A program made the position numbers and the translations under genes. A stretch of 64,000 bases of DNA from Devosia aurantiaca (GTDB lineage Bacteria > Pseudomonadota > Alphaproteobacteria > Rhizobiales > Devosiaceae): assembly GCF_011058215.1 (NCBI RefSeq), contig NZ_JAALFG010000002.1:682001-746000 (forward strand), given 5' to 3'. This document shows, one piece after another, positions 26,183-36,351 of the stretch (within the stretch, counting starts at the first letter, position 1; each line of letters begins with the position of its first letter). The notes beneath the pieces are model-generated. The model saw only the letters and a program-made list of their open reading frames with translations, was not told the origin of the DNA and did no database searches.

Positions 26183-27013
26183 TTAGCCCGCCAGAACCTT
26201 CCAGAGCATGTTGAGCCCCACCGCGACTAAAAACGCGGCAAAGACGTATTTGAGCGTCTTTTGGTCCAGCCTGTGCGCCAAAGCGGCGCCGAAGGGGGCA
26301 CAAACCGCCGCCAGCACAGCCACCAGCGCAAAGGCCAGCAGGTTGACATAGCCCAGGCTTAGTGGCGGCAAGTCATCGACGCCCCAACCCGAGATCAAAA
26401 AGCCTGCCGTGCCGGAAACGGCGATGGCCACCCCGATCGCCGCCGACGTCCCCACCGCCTTGTGCATGGTGTCGCCAAATGCCACGAGGGTCGGCACGGT
26501 CAGCGAGCCGCCACCGATGCCCATGAGCGAGGAAATATATCCCACGATAAAGGCGGAGACCCGATGCGTCGCAGCTGATCCCTTGAGATGCCCCATCAGC
26601 CTGGTCTGGAACGCGAAGATGATGTTGGCGGCAATGACAAAGGCCATGACGGCAAAGACGATGCGCAGCACGTCGCCTGAAAACCATCCCGCCATCAGCC
26701 CGCCGATGAAGGTGCCGATGACGATAAACGGCGTCCAGAGCTTGAGCACCGCAATATCGAGCGCGCCCCGCCGGTGATGCGACCGCGCGCTCATGATGCC
26801 GGTGGGGATAATGATGGCGAGCGACGTGCCCACCGCCACATGCTGCACGACCTCCGCGTCATACCCCATCAGCAGCAGTGCATTGGAAAGCGCCGGCACG
26901 ATCACGGCGCCGCCGCCGATGCCGAGCAGGCCGGCAGCAATCCCCGACACCACCCCGGTGATCATCAGCCCGACCACAAACGGCCAATAGCCGATCAACG
27001 AAGCCCAATCCAT
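26183..27013 (-). CDS. TauE/SafE-family sulfite/organosulfonate exporter
   Basis: 276-aa integral membrane protein with about eight helices in two homologous halves. Each half has the family's glycine-rich motif: GIAAGLLGIGGGAVIVPALS near residue 22 and SSLMGIGGGSLTVPTLVAFG near residue 160. Members export sulfite or sulfoacetate, or serve as uncharacterised anion permeases; the substrate cannot be read from sequence. The ATG at 27013 follows no strong ribosome site. It is transcribed away from the OmpA-like gene, with 271 bp between starts that contain an EcfG-type promoter for the latter. Confidence 0.85.
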   Translation of the reverse strand: MDWASLIGYWPFVVGLMITGVVSGIAAGLLGIGGGAVIVPALSNALLLMGYDAEVVQHVAVGTSLAIIIPTGIMSARSHHRRGALDIAVLKLWTPFIVIGTFIGGLMAGWFSGDVLRIVFAVMAFVIAANIIFAFQTRLMGHLKGSAATHRVSAFIVGYISSLMGIGGGSLTVPTLVAFGDTMHKAVGTSAAIGVAIAVSGTAGFLISGWGVDDLPPLSLGYVNLLAFALVAVLAAVCAPFGAALAHRLDQKTLKYVFAAFLVAVGLNMLWKVLAG

Positions 27014-27143
27014 GTCCAGTCTCCAGCACGTTCAGCCGGGCCTAGCACGCATTGCCTATGCATTCGAGTTCATCTGATCCCGATCCGTCCAGTCGCCGCA
27101 ATCGCGCCCGAATTTGCTTTTTTCAACCTGACGAAGCAAGGCC

Positions 27144-27168
27144 GGAACCAACGCCAAACACTTGCGTT
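27144..27168 (+). promoter_or_regulatory. EcfG-type general-stress promoter before the OmpA-like gene
   Basis: GGAAC (27144-27148), 16-nt spacer, CGTT (27165-27168): full match to the alphaproteobacterial general-stress sigma consensus. The implied 5' UTR is about 110 nt. I see no other convincing promoter in this gap. Confidence 0.6.
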
Positions 27169-27284
27169 CTGGGCTTCGCGGGGACTGCTGAGTAGCAGGC
27201 GCGAGGGGAGTGTTCCATTCAGGATCGGTTCAGGAACCAGCCCCAATGCTTAGCAGGCGTGTGCCAACACAAAGGAATAAAAAT

Positions 27285-29567
27285 ATGGGTTTCAAGAACT
27301 GGCTCTTAACTGGGACCAGCATCGGCTTCATGGCCCTTGCGCCGCTTTCGGCTATCGCGCAGGACGCTGATCTCCAGGCTGCCTATCAGGCTTATGTGGC
27401 CGCCCAGGCTTCTGGCGACGCCGCAGCGATCGATGCGGCAACGACCGCCCTCACCGAGCTTTGCATCGTCGGTGGCTACGGTAGCGTCAATGACTGTATC
27501 GCCGCCCTCAATGCCACTGCCCCCGCCGCTGAACCTGCACCGGTTGAAGAACCTGCACCGGTTGAAGAACCCGCGCCGGAACCAGAGCCCGCGGTTGAAG
27601 AACCCGCTCCCGTTGCGGAAGAGCCCGCTCCTGAGGCAGCTCCCGTAGAGGAACCGGCACCGACCGCCGAGCCTGAAGTCGCTCCCGAGCCCGAGCCTGT
27701 TCCAGAGCCGGTCGCCGAAGAACCTGCGCCGGTCGAGGAAGCGCCGGCAGAAGTCGCTCCCGAGCCCGAGATGGAAGTCCAGGCCGCTCCGGAAGAGCCA
27801 GCTGTCGAAGCTCAGCCGGAAGAACCGGCCGCCGCTGAACAGCCAGCTGAAGTCACTGCGACCGAACAGCCGGCTGAACCCACCGTCACCGAAGAACCTG
27901 CCGTTGCGCCCGAAGAACCTGCCGCTGCGCCTGCAGAGCCGACCATCACGGAAGAACCAGCCAACCAGGACGCTGCCCCCGCTGCCGCAACCGGCATCGA
28001 TGGCCAGCTAGCCGCTGCCGTCGGTGAATATAATGCTGCCGTGGCCGAACTCTCGGCCGGTGGTGATGCTGGCGCCATCCAGCCGCGCATCGACGCTGCT
28101 CTAGCCCAGATCAACTCGATCTGTTCGACCCTCGGCTATGCCGACGCCGCCACTTGCGTTGCCGAATATGGCCTGACCCTGTCCCCGCTTCCCGAAGCTG
28201 GTGCCGCTCCGGTGGCCGACCAGCCCGTGGTCGAAGGTCAGGAAACCATCGTCGAGGAGACCACTGTTGACGGCCAGCTTGCTGAACCCGTCGAGCAGTT
28301 GCCAGAAGGCGTAACTGCCGAGCAGATCGCTCCGGTGCTCGATAGCGCCAAGGACATCGAGACCAACGTCGAAACCGGCGCTGAAACCGAAGCCCAGGGC
28401 GAAGCTCAGATCCAGGCATCGGAAACGGAAGAGGTCGCTCCTCCTCCGACCAGCGACGCTGAAGCCCAGTCCGAGGTGTTCCGCACATTTGCTGCCGAAC
28501 CGATCCCTGCGGTGACCGCTGACGAAGGTACTGAAATCCAGGCTGAAGGTGACACCACCGTCAACCAGACCATCGTCAACAACTACGTCACCAACATCAC
28601 CAACAACGTCGTCAACAATGGTGGCACCACCGTTGTCGACAACTCGACCAATGTGACCAACAACACGCAGGTCAACAACGTCCAGATCGTTGAAGCTCCG
28701 GTTGTTCAGGCCCCATCGGGCGACCCGATCACCCAGCTGATCGTTCAGGTCGGCGCCCAGCTGATCGTCAATTCGATCGGCCAGGATACGGATCGCTTCT
28801 ACAATCCGCAGCAGGACGAGATCTATTACGAAGAGCTCTCCAACGGCCGCGTTCGTGAAGTCATCACGCGTCCCGACGGCACCCAGATCGTCACCGTGCG
28901 TAACCGCAATGGTGACGTCCTCCGTCGCTCGCGCATCACGCCGGATGGCCAGGAATACGTCCTCGCCTACTTCGACGAAGAGCGCTACGGCCAGCAGCTT
29001 GAAACTTGGTACGACCCGGGTCGTGACCTGCCGCCGCTGCGTCTCACCATCCCGGTCCAGGAATACGTGCTCGACGCCCGCTATGCTGATGAAGAAGAAC
29101 TCGAAACCTTCTTCGCCCAGCCGCCAGTGGAACAGGTCGCTCGCGTCTACTCGATCGACGAAGTGAAGCGTTCGGCTCGCGTTCGTGACAGCGTCCGCAA
29201 GCTCGAAGTGGGTAACCTCACTTTCGATACCGGTGCAGCCACGATCGGCCGTGATCAGGTCCAGGGTCTCTCCGCAGTCGCCAACGCCATGCTGGCCCTG
29301 CTTGAGCGCAATCCGAACGAAACCTTCCTTATCGAAGGCCACACCGACGCCGTCGGTTCGGATATCTCGAACCTGCGCCTCTCGGACCTGCGCGCCGCAA
29401 CCGTTGCTCGCGTGCTGACCGACTTCTACAACGTTCCGCCGGAAAACCTGGCCACCCAGGGTTATGGCGAGCGCTACCTCAAGATCCGCACAGAGTCGGC
29501 GGAGCGCGAAAACCGTCGCGTCACCATCCGCCGCATCACCCCGCTGGTCACCGTCGCCAACAACTAA
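27285..29567 (+). CDS. large OmpA-like envelope protein with Pro/Glu-rich and Asn-rich regions
   Basis: 760-aa exported protein. The start MGFKNWLLTGTSIGFMALAP is set by AAAGGA upstream; the signal peptide ends near AIAQ. Layout: an Ala-rich two-Cys module (about residues 27-75), about 150 residues of Pro/Glu/Ala repeats (EEPAPVEEPAP), a second copy of the two-Cys module (about 240-297), a stretch of Asn/Val/Thr (INQT-like VNQTIVNNYVTNITNNVVNN), a middle domain (RFYNPQQDEIYYEELSNGRV), and a C-terminal OmpA domain (LTFDTGAATIG, IEGHTDAVGSDISNLRLSDL) that should bind peptidoglycan. It probably spans the periplasm. Acidic composition; no relatives nearby. Confidence 0.85.
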   Translation: MGFKNWLLTGTSIGFMALAPLSAIAQDADLQAAYQAYVAAQASGDAAAIDAATTALTELCIVGGYGSVNDCIAALNATAPAAEPAPVEEPAPVEEPAPEPEPAVEEPAPVAEEPAPEAAPVEEPAPTAEPEVAPEPEPVPEPVAEEPAPVEEAPAEVAPEPEMEVQAAPEEPAVEAQPEEPAAAEQPAEVTATEQPAEPTVTEEPAVAPEEPAAAPAEPTITEEPANQDAAPAAATGIDGQLAAAVGEYNAAVAELSAGGDAGAIQPRIDAALAQINSICSTLGYADAATCVAEYGLTLSPLPEAGAAPVADQPVVEGQETIVEETTVDGQLAEPVEQLPEGVTAEQIAPVLDSAKDIETNVETGAETEAQGEAQIQASETEEVAPPPTSDAEAQSEVFRTFAAEPIPAVTADEGTEIQAEGDTTVNQTIVNNYVTNITNNVVNNGGTTVVDNSTNVTNNTQVNNVQIVEAPVVQAPSGDPITQLIVQVGAQLIVNSIGQDTDRFYNPQQDEIYYEELSNGRVREVITRPDGTQIVTVRNRNGDVLRRSRITPDGQEYVLAYFDEERYGQQLETWYDPGRDLPPLRLTIPVQEYVLDARYADEEELETFFAQPPVEQVARVYSIDEVKRSARVRDSVRKLEVGNLTFDTGAATIGRDQVQGLSAVANAMLALLERNPNETFLIEGHTDAVGSDISNLRLSDLRAATVARVLTDFYNVPPENLATQGYGERYLKIRTESAERENRRVTIRRITPLVTVANN

Positions 29568-29588
29568 GGCGACCTGCCGAACTTGCCG

Positions 29589-29617
29589 AAAGGGCCGGAC
29601 AATCGTCCGGCCCTTTT
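29589..29617 (+). terminator. rho-independent terminator of the OmpA-like gene
   Basis: Perfect 12-bp stem (AAAGGGCCGGAC / GTCCGGCCCTTT) with an AATC loop and a T-run, 22 nt after the stop. Confidence 0.92.
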
Positions 29618-29687
29618 ACATGCGCCTTTCCGCCCACTTGCAAAGCCTTAGGGGCTTGCTATCCAGCATCGATTGCTGGAGCTCCCC

Positions 29688-30203
29688 ATGAAGAACCTCG
29701 AAATTCTGGTCGAACGCATCATTCTCGCCAGTCGCTGGCTGCTGGTGGCCTTCTATGTCGGCCTGGGCCTCGCACTCGCCACCTATGCGCTCACTTTCTT
29801 CGTCAAGCTCTGGGACTTCGCCAGCCACTTCATGACGCTGGGAGAAACCGAAACCATCCTCAAGATCCTCGGGCTCATCGACGCGGCGCTGATCGCCAGC
29901 CTCGTCGTCATGGTCATCATCTCGGGCTACGAGAACTTCGTCTCGCGCTTCGACAATGAAGCCGAAGTGCACTGGCTCGGGCAGATCGACGCGGGATCGC
30001 TCAAGGTCAAGGTCGCCTCGACCATCATCGCGATTTCCTCGATCCACCTGCTGCAGATCTTCCTCAACGTCCCCAACTACAACGACAACCAGATCCTCTG
30101 GTATACGGTGCTGCACCTGACGTTCATTCTCTCGGCACTTTGCTTGGCCTGGATCGATAAAATCTCGAAAAAGCCACAAAAACAGGCCGACCCGGAGCTC
30201 TGA
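29688..30203 (+). CDS. UPF0114 (YqhA-type) membrane protein
   Basis: 171-aa inner-membrane protein starting MKNLEILVERIILASRWLLV; the third Met-proximal start is preferred because GGAG lies just before it. Four hydrophobic helices are visible. The family blocks VSRFDNEAEVHWLGQIDAGS and KVKVASTIIAISSIHLLQIF are clear. The function of the family is not established in general; channel- or transport-like roles have been suggested. It stands alone between a terminator and a stress promoter. Confidence 0.88.
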   Translation: MKNLEILVERIILASRWLLVAFYVGLGLALATYALTFFVKLWDFASHFMTLGETETILKILGLIDAALIASLVVMVIISGYENFVSRFDNEAEVHWLGQIDAGSLKVKVASTIIAISSIHLLQIFLNVPNYNDNQILWYTVLHLTFILSALCLAWIDKISKKPQKQADPEL

Positions 30204-30278
30204 AGCGCACCTGCAAGGGCTTGCGATTCAAAGCAGATTCACGGCGGCAATCATAAATTACGGATAATCACAAGTCCG

Positions 30279-30304
30279 GGAACTCCTTTCTATTAACGCG
30301 CGTT
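30279..30304 (+). promoter_or_regulatory. EcfG-type general-stress promoter of the 129-aa membrane protein
   Basis: GGAAC (30279-30283), 17-nt spacer, CGTT (30301-30304), 32 nt before the ATG at 30337. Exact consensus. The paralogous gene at 48319-48519 has an equally exact site with the same spacing. Confidence 0.75.
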
Positions 30305-30336
30305 TTCTTGCCAGCGTTAAACAAAGGAGCAAAAGC

Positions 30337-30726
30337 ATGGCTACCCCCGAACGCGATACTGTTTACACCAACGACGCCAACCGCACCGTCTATACCCGCG
30401 AAAGCAACGGCACCGGCTGGTTTGTCGGCATCATCGTCGCCCTGGCTCTTCTTGCCATCGGCTATCTGGTCTTCTCGGCCAATTCCGGTCCGTCCACCAC
30501 CGTTGACGTCAACAACACCCCGGCCATCGAATCCACCACTCCGATGACCGAAACCACGGCACCCGCCGCTGAAACGGCCCCGCTGACTGAAGCTGCCCCG
30601 GCAGCCGAAACGCCAGCCCTGGCCCCGGCTGACACTGCCGCTCCGGCAGCTGACACCGCTGCTCCGGCCGCCAGCACTGCTGCTCCCGCAGCTGATGCTG
30701 CTGCCCCGGCCGCTCCGGCCAACTAA
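30337..30726 (+). CDS. single-pass membrane protein with Ala/Pro/Thr-rich tail, stress-type
   Basis: 129 aa. A polar N-terminus (MATPERDTVYTNDANRTVYT) precedes one helix, GWFVGIIVALALLAIGYLVF, at about residues 27-46. The remaining ~80 residues are a low-complexity Ala/Pro/Thr/Glu tail (PAADTAAPAASTAAPAADAA) that would lie in the periplasm. AAAGGAG sits before the ATG. The helix is nearly identical to that of the 66-aa protein at 48319-48519, so the two are paralogues, one with and one without the long tail. Function unknown; both have EcfG-type promoters. Confidence 0.78.
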   Translation: MATPERDTVYTNDANRTVYTRESNGTGWFVGIIVALALLAIGYLVFSANSGPSTTVDVNNTPAIESTTPMTETTAPAAETAPLTEAAPAAETPALAPADTAAPAADTAAPAASTAAPAADAAAPAAPAN

Positions 30727-30813
30727 TACCTGGTTTCAGGTAATCCCCTCGGCCTTGGCCCCTCCCTCCAAGGCCGCTAGAGAGACCCCGGTGCCCCGCC
30801 GGGGTCTTCTCTT
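30727..30813 (+). terminator. three consecutive hairpins, the last a rho-independent terminator
   Basis: TACCTG-GTTT-CAGGTA (30727-30742, overlapping the end of the stop codon), CGGCCTTGG/CCAAGGCCG (30750-30776), and GACCCCGG/CCGGGGTC (30784-30806) followed by TTCTCTTT. The third is the terminator; the first two probably protect the 3' end. Confidence 0.8.
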
Positions 30814-30880
30814 TGTCGCACCGCGTTGCGAACTGACCGAACGATGACCATCTGAGACTTCTGAGCCAACAGGAGCCCTC

Positions 30881-31564
30881 ATGTTCAATATCGATCAGAT
30901 TCTTAAAACCCTTCAGACCGACCAGAACGTGCAGCGCACGGCCATGACCGGAGCCGCAGGTCTTGCCGCCGGCATGTTGTTTTCGGGCAAGGGCGGAAAG
31001 CTCGTCGAAGGCGCGCTCAAAACCGGCGCTTTGGCCGCAGTCGGTGGTCTCGCCTATAAAGCCTGGCAATCACATCAACAGGCACAAGCCGGTCAGTCAC
31101 AGGTCCCCGTCCGCGAAGATGCGTTCATTCCTGCCGCGGGGAGCGCGGCTCAGGAAGAGCTCGGCAAGACCCTCGTGCGCGCCATGATTGCCGCCGCCAA
31201 GGCAGACGGCCGCATCGATGCCGATGAAAAGGAAGCCATTTTCGAAAAGCTCAAGAGCATGACGCTCTCTGCTGAAGAAAAGGCCTGGGTTTTCGACGAA
31301 CTTTCTACGCCCCTTGACATCAACGCCGTTGTTGCTCGCGCCGATACGCCGGAACATGCCGCCGAAATCTACGCCGCATCGCTCGTGGCGATCAGTGCCG
31401 ATACCGCAGCCGAACAAGCCTATCTCGAAGCGCTTGCCATCAAGCTTAAGCTCGATCCTGCCCTTGTAGCGGAGATCCACCGTCAGGCCGGTGAAAAAGC
31501 GCCACAACCGGCCCCCACTCCGGCCTCACCCTGGGCCTACACGCCCAATGCCAGCAATGTCTGA
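30881..31564 (+). CDS. DUF533 / TerB-like protein (YebE type)
   Basis: 227-aa protein. The N-terminal part has a Gly/Ala-rich hydrophobic stretch (GAAGLAAGMLFSGKGGKLVE, GALKTGALAAVGGLAYKAW), and the C-terminal half is an all-helical TerB-like DUF533 domain (LVRAMIAAAKADGRIDADEK, DTAAEQAYLEALAIKLKLDP). Acidic residues in AAKADGRIDADE recall the TerB metal-binding site. AGGAG precedes the ATG. The E. coli homologue YebE is an inner-membrane protein induced by envelope stress; the role here is unknown. It stands alone. Confidence 0.83.
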   Translation: MFNIDQILKTLQTDQNVQRTAMTGAAGLAAGMLFSGKGGKLVEGALKTGALAAVGGLAYKAWQSHQQAQAGQSQVPVREDAFIPAAGSAAQEELGKTLVRAMIAAAKADGRIDADEKEAIFEKLKSMTLSAEEKAWVFDELSTPLDINAVVARADTPEHAAEIYAASLVAISADTAAEQAYLEALAIKLKLDPALVAEIHRQAGEKAPQPAPTPASPWAYTPNASNV

Positions 31565-31640
31565 CCGCGGCCGGTAACACCCGTGTGCGCTCTTGCAGGT
31601 GTGGGCGACCCTGTCCACATCTGACGGCAAGGAGATCGTT

Positions 31641-32681
31641 ATGGAACTCGGACTTTACTCATTCGCCGAAAATACGCCTGACCCGCTGAACGGCAACGCG
31701 CTCCAATCGCCAGCAGAGCGTCTGCGCGATCTTATCGAGGAGATCGAGCTTGCCGATCAGCTAGGGCTCGCCTTTTACGGCTTGGGTGAGCATCACCGGT
31801 CCGACTATGTTGCATCGTCGCCTGTGACGATCCTTGCTGCCGCTGCTGCGCGCACCAAGTCGATCCGCCTGTCCACCGCCGTGACTGTCCTCAGTTCGGA
31901 AGACCCGGTCCGCGTCTGGCAGCAGTTTGCCACGCTCGATCTCATCAGCAATGGCCGCGCCGAGATCATGGCTGGCCGCGGCTCCTTCATCGAGAGTTTC
32001 CCGCTCTTCGGCCTGAAGCTCGACGACTACGACGACCTTTTCGAGGAAAAGCTCGAAATGCTGCTCAAGATCCGGGAAGGCGGCAAGGTCGCCTGGCCCG
32101 GCAGCGGCCATACCAACCCCATTCCCGGCCTCGAAATCTATCCCAAGCCCATCCAGGACCCGCTGCCGCTCTGGATCGCCGTGGGTGGCACACCGAACTC
32201 CGTCGCTCGCGCTGCCTATTACGGTCTTCCCCTGATGATCGCCATCATCGGTGGACGCCCGCGTCAGTTCCAGCCACTCGTCGACCTCTATCGCCAGACT
32301 GCCGCCAAGATGGCGCACGATCCAAGCAAGTTAAAGGTTGGCGTGTCCGGCCACGGTTTCATCGCCGCCGATAGCCAGGACGCCCGCGACGTCGCCTTTC
32401 CGGCGCACAGCGCCACAATGAGCCGCATTGGTGCCGAACGCGGCTGGCCGCCCACCACGCGTGCGCAGTTCGAGTCGGGTACCACGCCGGAAGGCGCCTA
32501 CTACATGGGCTCGCCGCAGGAGGTCATCGACAAGATCCTGATGCAGCACGAATGGTTCAAGCACGACCGCTTCGGCCTGCAGCTGAGCGTCGGCACCCTT
32601 CCCCATGACAAGGTCATGAAGGCGATCGAACTCTACGGCACCGTGGTAAAGCCCGCCATCGACAATGCTTTGGGCAACTGA
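31641..32681 (+). CDS. LLM-class flavin-dependent oxidoreductase
   Basis: 346-aa bacterial-luciferase-like monooxygenase. The start [14 protein letters not shown] has AAGGAG before it. Family blocks are [60 protein letters not shown] and [20 protein letters not shown]. Such enzymes use reduced FMN from a separate reductase to oxidise small organics. The substrate is unknown. The next gene begins at the base after the stop, so the two form an operon. Confidence 0.88.
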   Translation: MELGLYSFAENTPDPLNGNALQSPAERLRDLIEEIELADQLGLAFYGLGEHHRSDYVASSPVTILAAAAARTKSIRLSTAVTVLSSEDPVRVWQQFATLDLISNGRAEIMAGRGSFIESFPLFGLKLDDYDDLFEEKLEMLLKIREGGKVAWPGSGHTNPIPGLEIYPKPIQDPLPLWIAVGGTPNSVARAAYYGLPLMIAIIGGRPRQFQPLVDLYRQTAAKMAHDPSKLKVGVSGHGFIAADSQDARDVAFPAHSATMSRIGAERGWPPTTRAQFESGTTPEGAYYMGSPQEVIDKILMQHEWFKHDRFGLQLSVGTLPHDKVMKAIELYGTVVKPAIDNALGN

Positions 32682-33236
32682 TTGGACGCGGCGCGCTACA
32701 CTGACATCGTCGCGCGCCGCCGCGCCTTCTCTTGGCCGGGCTACCGAAGCTATGCCGATGCCGGCCTCGATGGTGATTGGGTTACGCCCTTTCATCTCAG
32801 CTGCAAAAGCCTGATAGGACCGGTGCTCCTCACCTATAACTTCCTCGACTCACCGACGGCGCTACGTGAAAATGCGGTGCTGCACCGGCAAGGCTATTTG
32901 CCGGATATGCCGTTCAATCGCGTTCTCGATCTCGCCCTCGCACAAGCCGGAAAGACGCGAAACGACATCTACGTCACCCATGCCTTCCACCTGCTCGCCA
33001 ACAGCCGCTCCGAGCGCATCGCCACCGCCGCTGTCGATGCCTCATTCGACGCCGTCGCGCGCCATGAGCTTCTGGACCGGCCCATTATTGCCCTGGGGCA
33101 GGAAGCCGCCCGACAATGCCGCCGCCACGCTCTGCCTCATCTAGCCGTGCCGCATCTTAGCGCCCGCGGCACGTCTTTCGCCGCTCGCGCCGCAGCCTTG
33201 GCCGCGGCGCTTCAGATCACTTGCCAGAGCGCTTGA
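32682..33236 (+). CDS. uracil-DNA glycosylase-fold-like protein of unknown function
   Basis: 184 aa, starting at a TTG that directly follows the TGA of the oxidoreductase gene. There is no signal peptide or membrane helix. Segments GPVLLTYNFLDSPTALRENA, LPDMPFNRVLDLALAQAGKT, IYVTHAFHLLANSRSER and IIALGQEAARQC, then PHLSARG, faintly recall the uracil-DNA glycosylase superfamily, where an early nucleotide-pocket loop and a late H-x-S type loop flank the core. This resemblance is weak. It is cotranscribed with an LLM enzyme, and its 3' end overlaps the convergent small gene by 20 nt. Confidence 0.5.
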   Translation: MDAARYTDIVARRRAFSWPGYRSYADAGLDGDWVTPFHLSCKSLIGPVLLTYNFLDSPTALRENAVLHRQGYLPDMPFNRVLDLALAQAGKTRNDIYVTHAFHLLANSRSERIATAAVDASFDAVARHELLDRPIIALGQEAARQCRRHALPHLAVPHLSARGTSFAARAAALAAALQITCQSA

Positions 33237-33438
33237 TGGTCTTGATGGCCAGCGGCGGCTGACCAGACTTCTCGGAAATGGCGCGATCCTGCTCTTCGAT
33301 AGCGGCGCGCGCCGGCTCGTCGCCATCGAGGCCACCAAGCAGATTGGCATCGACCTTGCGATTGGATCGCTGTGAGCCGTCCTCATAAACGATATCAAAC
33401 ATCACGAATTCTGAGCGGGCGGTTGGCTTCTTGGCCAT
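33217..33438 (-). CDS. 73-aa conserved-type hypothetical protein
   Basis: Starts MAKKPTARSEFVMFDIVYED; AGGAG lies eight bases upstream. Small and strongly charged, without Cys, membrane helix or signal peptide. The pattern VYEDGSQRSNRKVDANLLGG looks like a short beta hairpin followed by helix (DEPARAAIEEQDRAISEK). I do not recognise the family. It is separated from the upstream HlyU-like gene by a terminator, so it should have its own promoter in the ~50 bp before it or depend on read-through. Its 3' end overlaps the convergent gene by 20 nt. Confidence 0.6.
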   Translation of the reverse strand: MAKKPTARSEFVMFDIVYEDGSQRSNRKVDANLLGGLDGDEPARAAIEEQDRAISEKSGQPPLAIKTIKRSGK

Positions 33439-33455
33439 GAAAAACTCCTGCGGAA

Positions 33456-33486
33456 AAAACAACCGCGAGCCCTGCGGCCCGCGGTT
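33456..33486 (-). terminator. rho-independent terminator after the HlyU-like gene
   Basis: AACCGCG (33461-33467) pairs with CGCGGTT (33480-33486), with an inner GCC/GGC stem. On the minus strand it is followed by GTTTTTTCC. It closes the minus-strand genes upstream of the 73-aa protein. Confidence 0.82.
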
Positions 33487-33510
33487 TTCGGTTGGAAACG
33501 GCGATTAGGG

Positions 33511-33801
33511 CTAGCGGAAAATCTGCTCGCCCTGTTCGTCGATAATTTGGCGCCCTTTGGCCAGAGCGAGCGGGATCAGATCGTCCCGCGAGGCCATGCG
33601 CTCGGCGCGAATATAGCGGTAGCTCTTGAGTTCGCCGCCAATGTCTTTTTCGATCAACCCGGCCAGCTGCAACTCGCTACCGGCCATCATCTCGATGGCC
33701 TTGATCAAAAACCCCTTGTAGGTTTCCTGATCCATGACCTTGTCGCCTGCCGGCTCGTCCTTGGCGGCACCGCCACCGAATAGGTTCTTCCAAAGCGACA
33801 C
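33511..33801 (-). CDS. HlyU-family protein
   Basis: 96-aa protein starting at GTG with a perfect AGGAGG five bases upstream. The HlyU-family core is clear: TYKGFLIKAIEMMAGSELQL, AGLIEKDIGGELKSYRYIRA, ERMASRDDLIPLALAKGRQI and the ending DEQGEQIF. In Vibrio, HlyU names a haemolysin activator, but this short alphaproteobacterial family is only distantly annotated by that name and its function is not established. It lies 9 nt downstream of a DUF2442-type gene in the same orientation. Confidence 0.8.
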   Translation of the reverse strand: MSLWKNLFGGGAAKDEPAGDKVMDQETYKGFLIKAIEMMAGSELQLAGLIEKDIGGELKSYRYIRAERMASRDDLIPLALAKGRQIIDEQGEQIFR

Positions 33802-33810
33802 GGCGACCTC

Positions 33811-34098
33811 CTAACGTCTGCGCGGCGGCCTGGGACGTTCCAGCTCACCGCGCTTATCCATCTCTTCCTGCAACCACAGCGGCGAGATGTCAAAATGATT
33901 GGGCCAGGTCGGCGTCCCGTTGGCCAGTTCCACCTTGCCAAAAAACGCCCGATCCCGCAGCGGCTCCGTCCCCTCACCACGCTCACCCAACATCGGCGCA
34001 GCATTGAAGGTCCCAAACGTACCGTCGGAAAACGTCACCGACAGCTTGAACGGAATGGCCGCCCGGATCGCTGTCACTTTGAGACGGGGAGCAGCCAT
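33811..34098 (-). CDS. DUF2442-domain protein
   Basis: 95 aa, starting MAAPRLKVTAIRAAIPFKLS with AGGAG six bases upstream. The DUF2442 pattern is present: KLSVTFSDGTFGTFNAAPML, then FFGKVELANGTPTWPNHFDI and SPLWLQEEM. Proteins of this family are often antitoxin-like partners, but no toxin gene is adjacent. It lies between rpoD (10 nt downstream of its stop) and the HlyU-like gene and may be transcribed with rpoD. The C-terminus is a short basic tail (RPRPPRRR). Confidence 0.8.
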   Translation of the reverse strand: MAAPRLKVTAIRAAIPFKLSVTFSDGTFGTFNAAPMLGERGEGTEPLRDRAFFGKVELANGTPTWPNHFDISPLWLQEEMDKRGELERPRPPRRR

Positions 34099-34107
34099 CG
34101 GCTACTC

Positions 34108-36164
<2,057 letters not shown>

Positions 36165-36351
36165 CTGGTACTCCTCGGGACCCGCGGGCGCCGGGTGCCG
36201 GTTGTGTCTTAGGTGGTGACAACTCAAGACAAGGTAAAGGGTTGGTCACCGAGGCGTTAACGCCGTGTGAGACCTGTTCGCTCCGATACGTCGTGGCACT
36301 GATTCGCCATAACGCAAAATCGCGCATCGTCGCAGGCCTTGAGGGTTTCCC

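Noticed and set aside
28101..29342. 413-codon frame opposite the OmpA-like gene
   Set aside because: Shadow frame; no start signal, no recognisable protein, and the sense gene has a clear OmpA domain.
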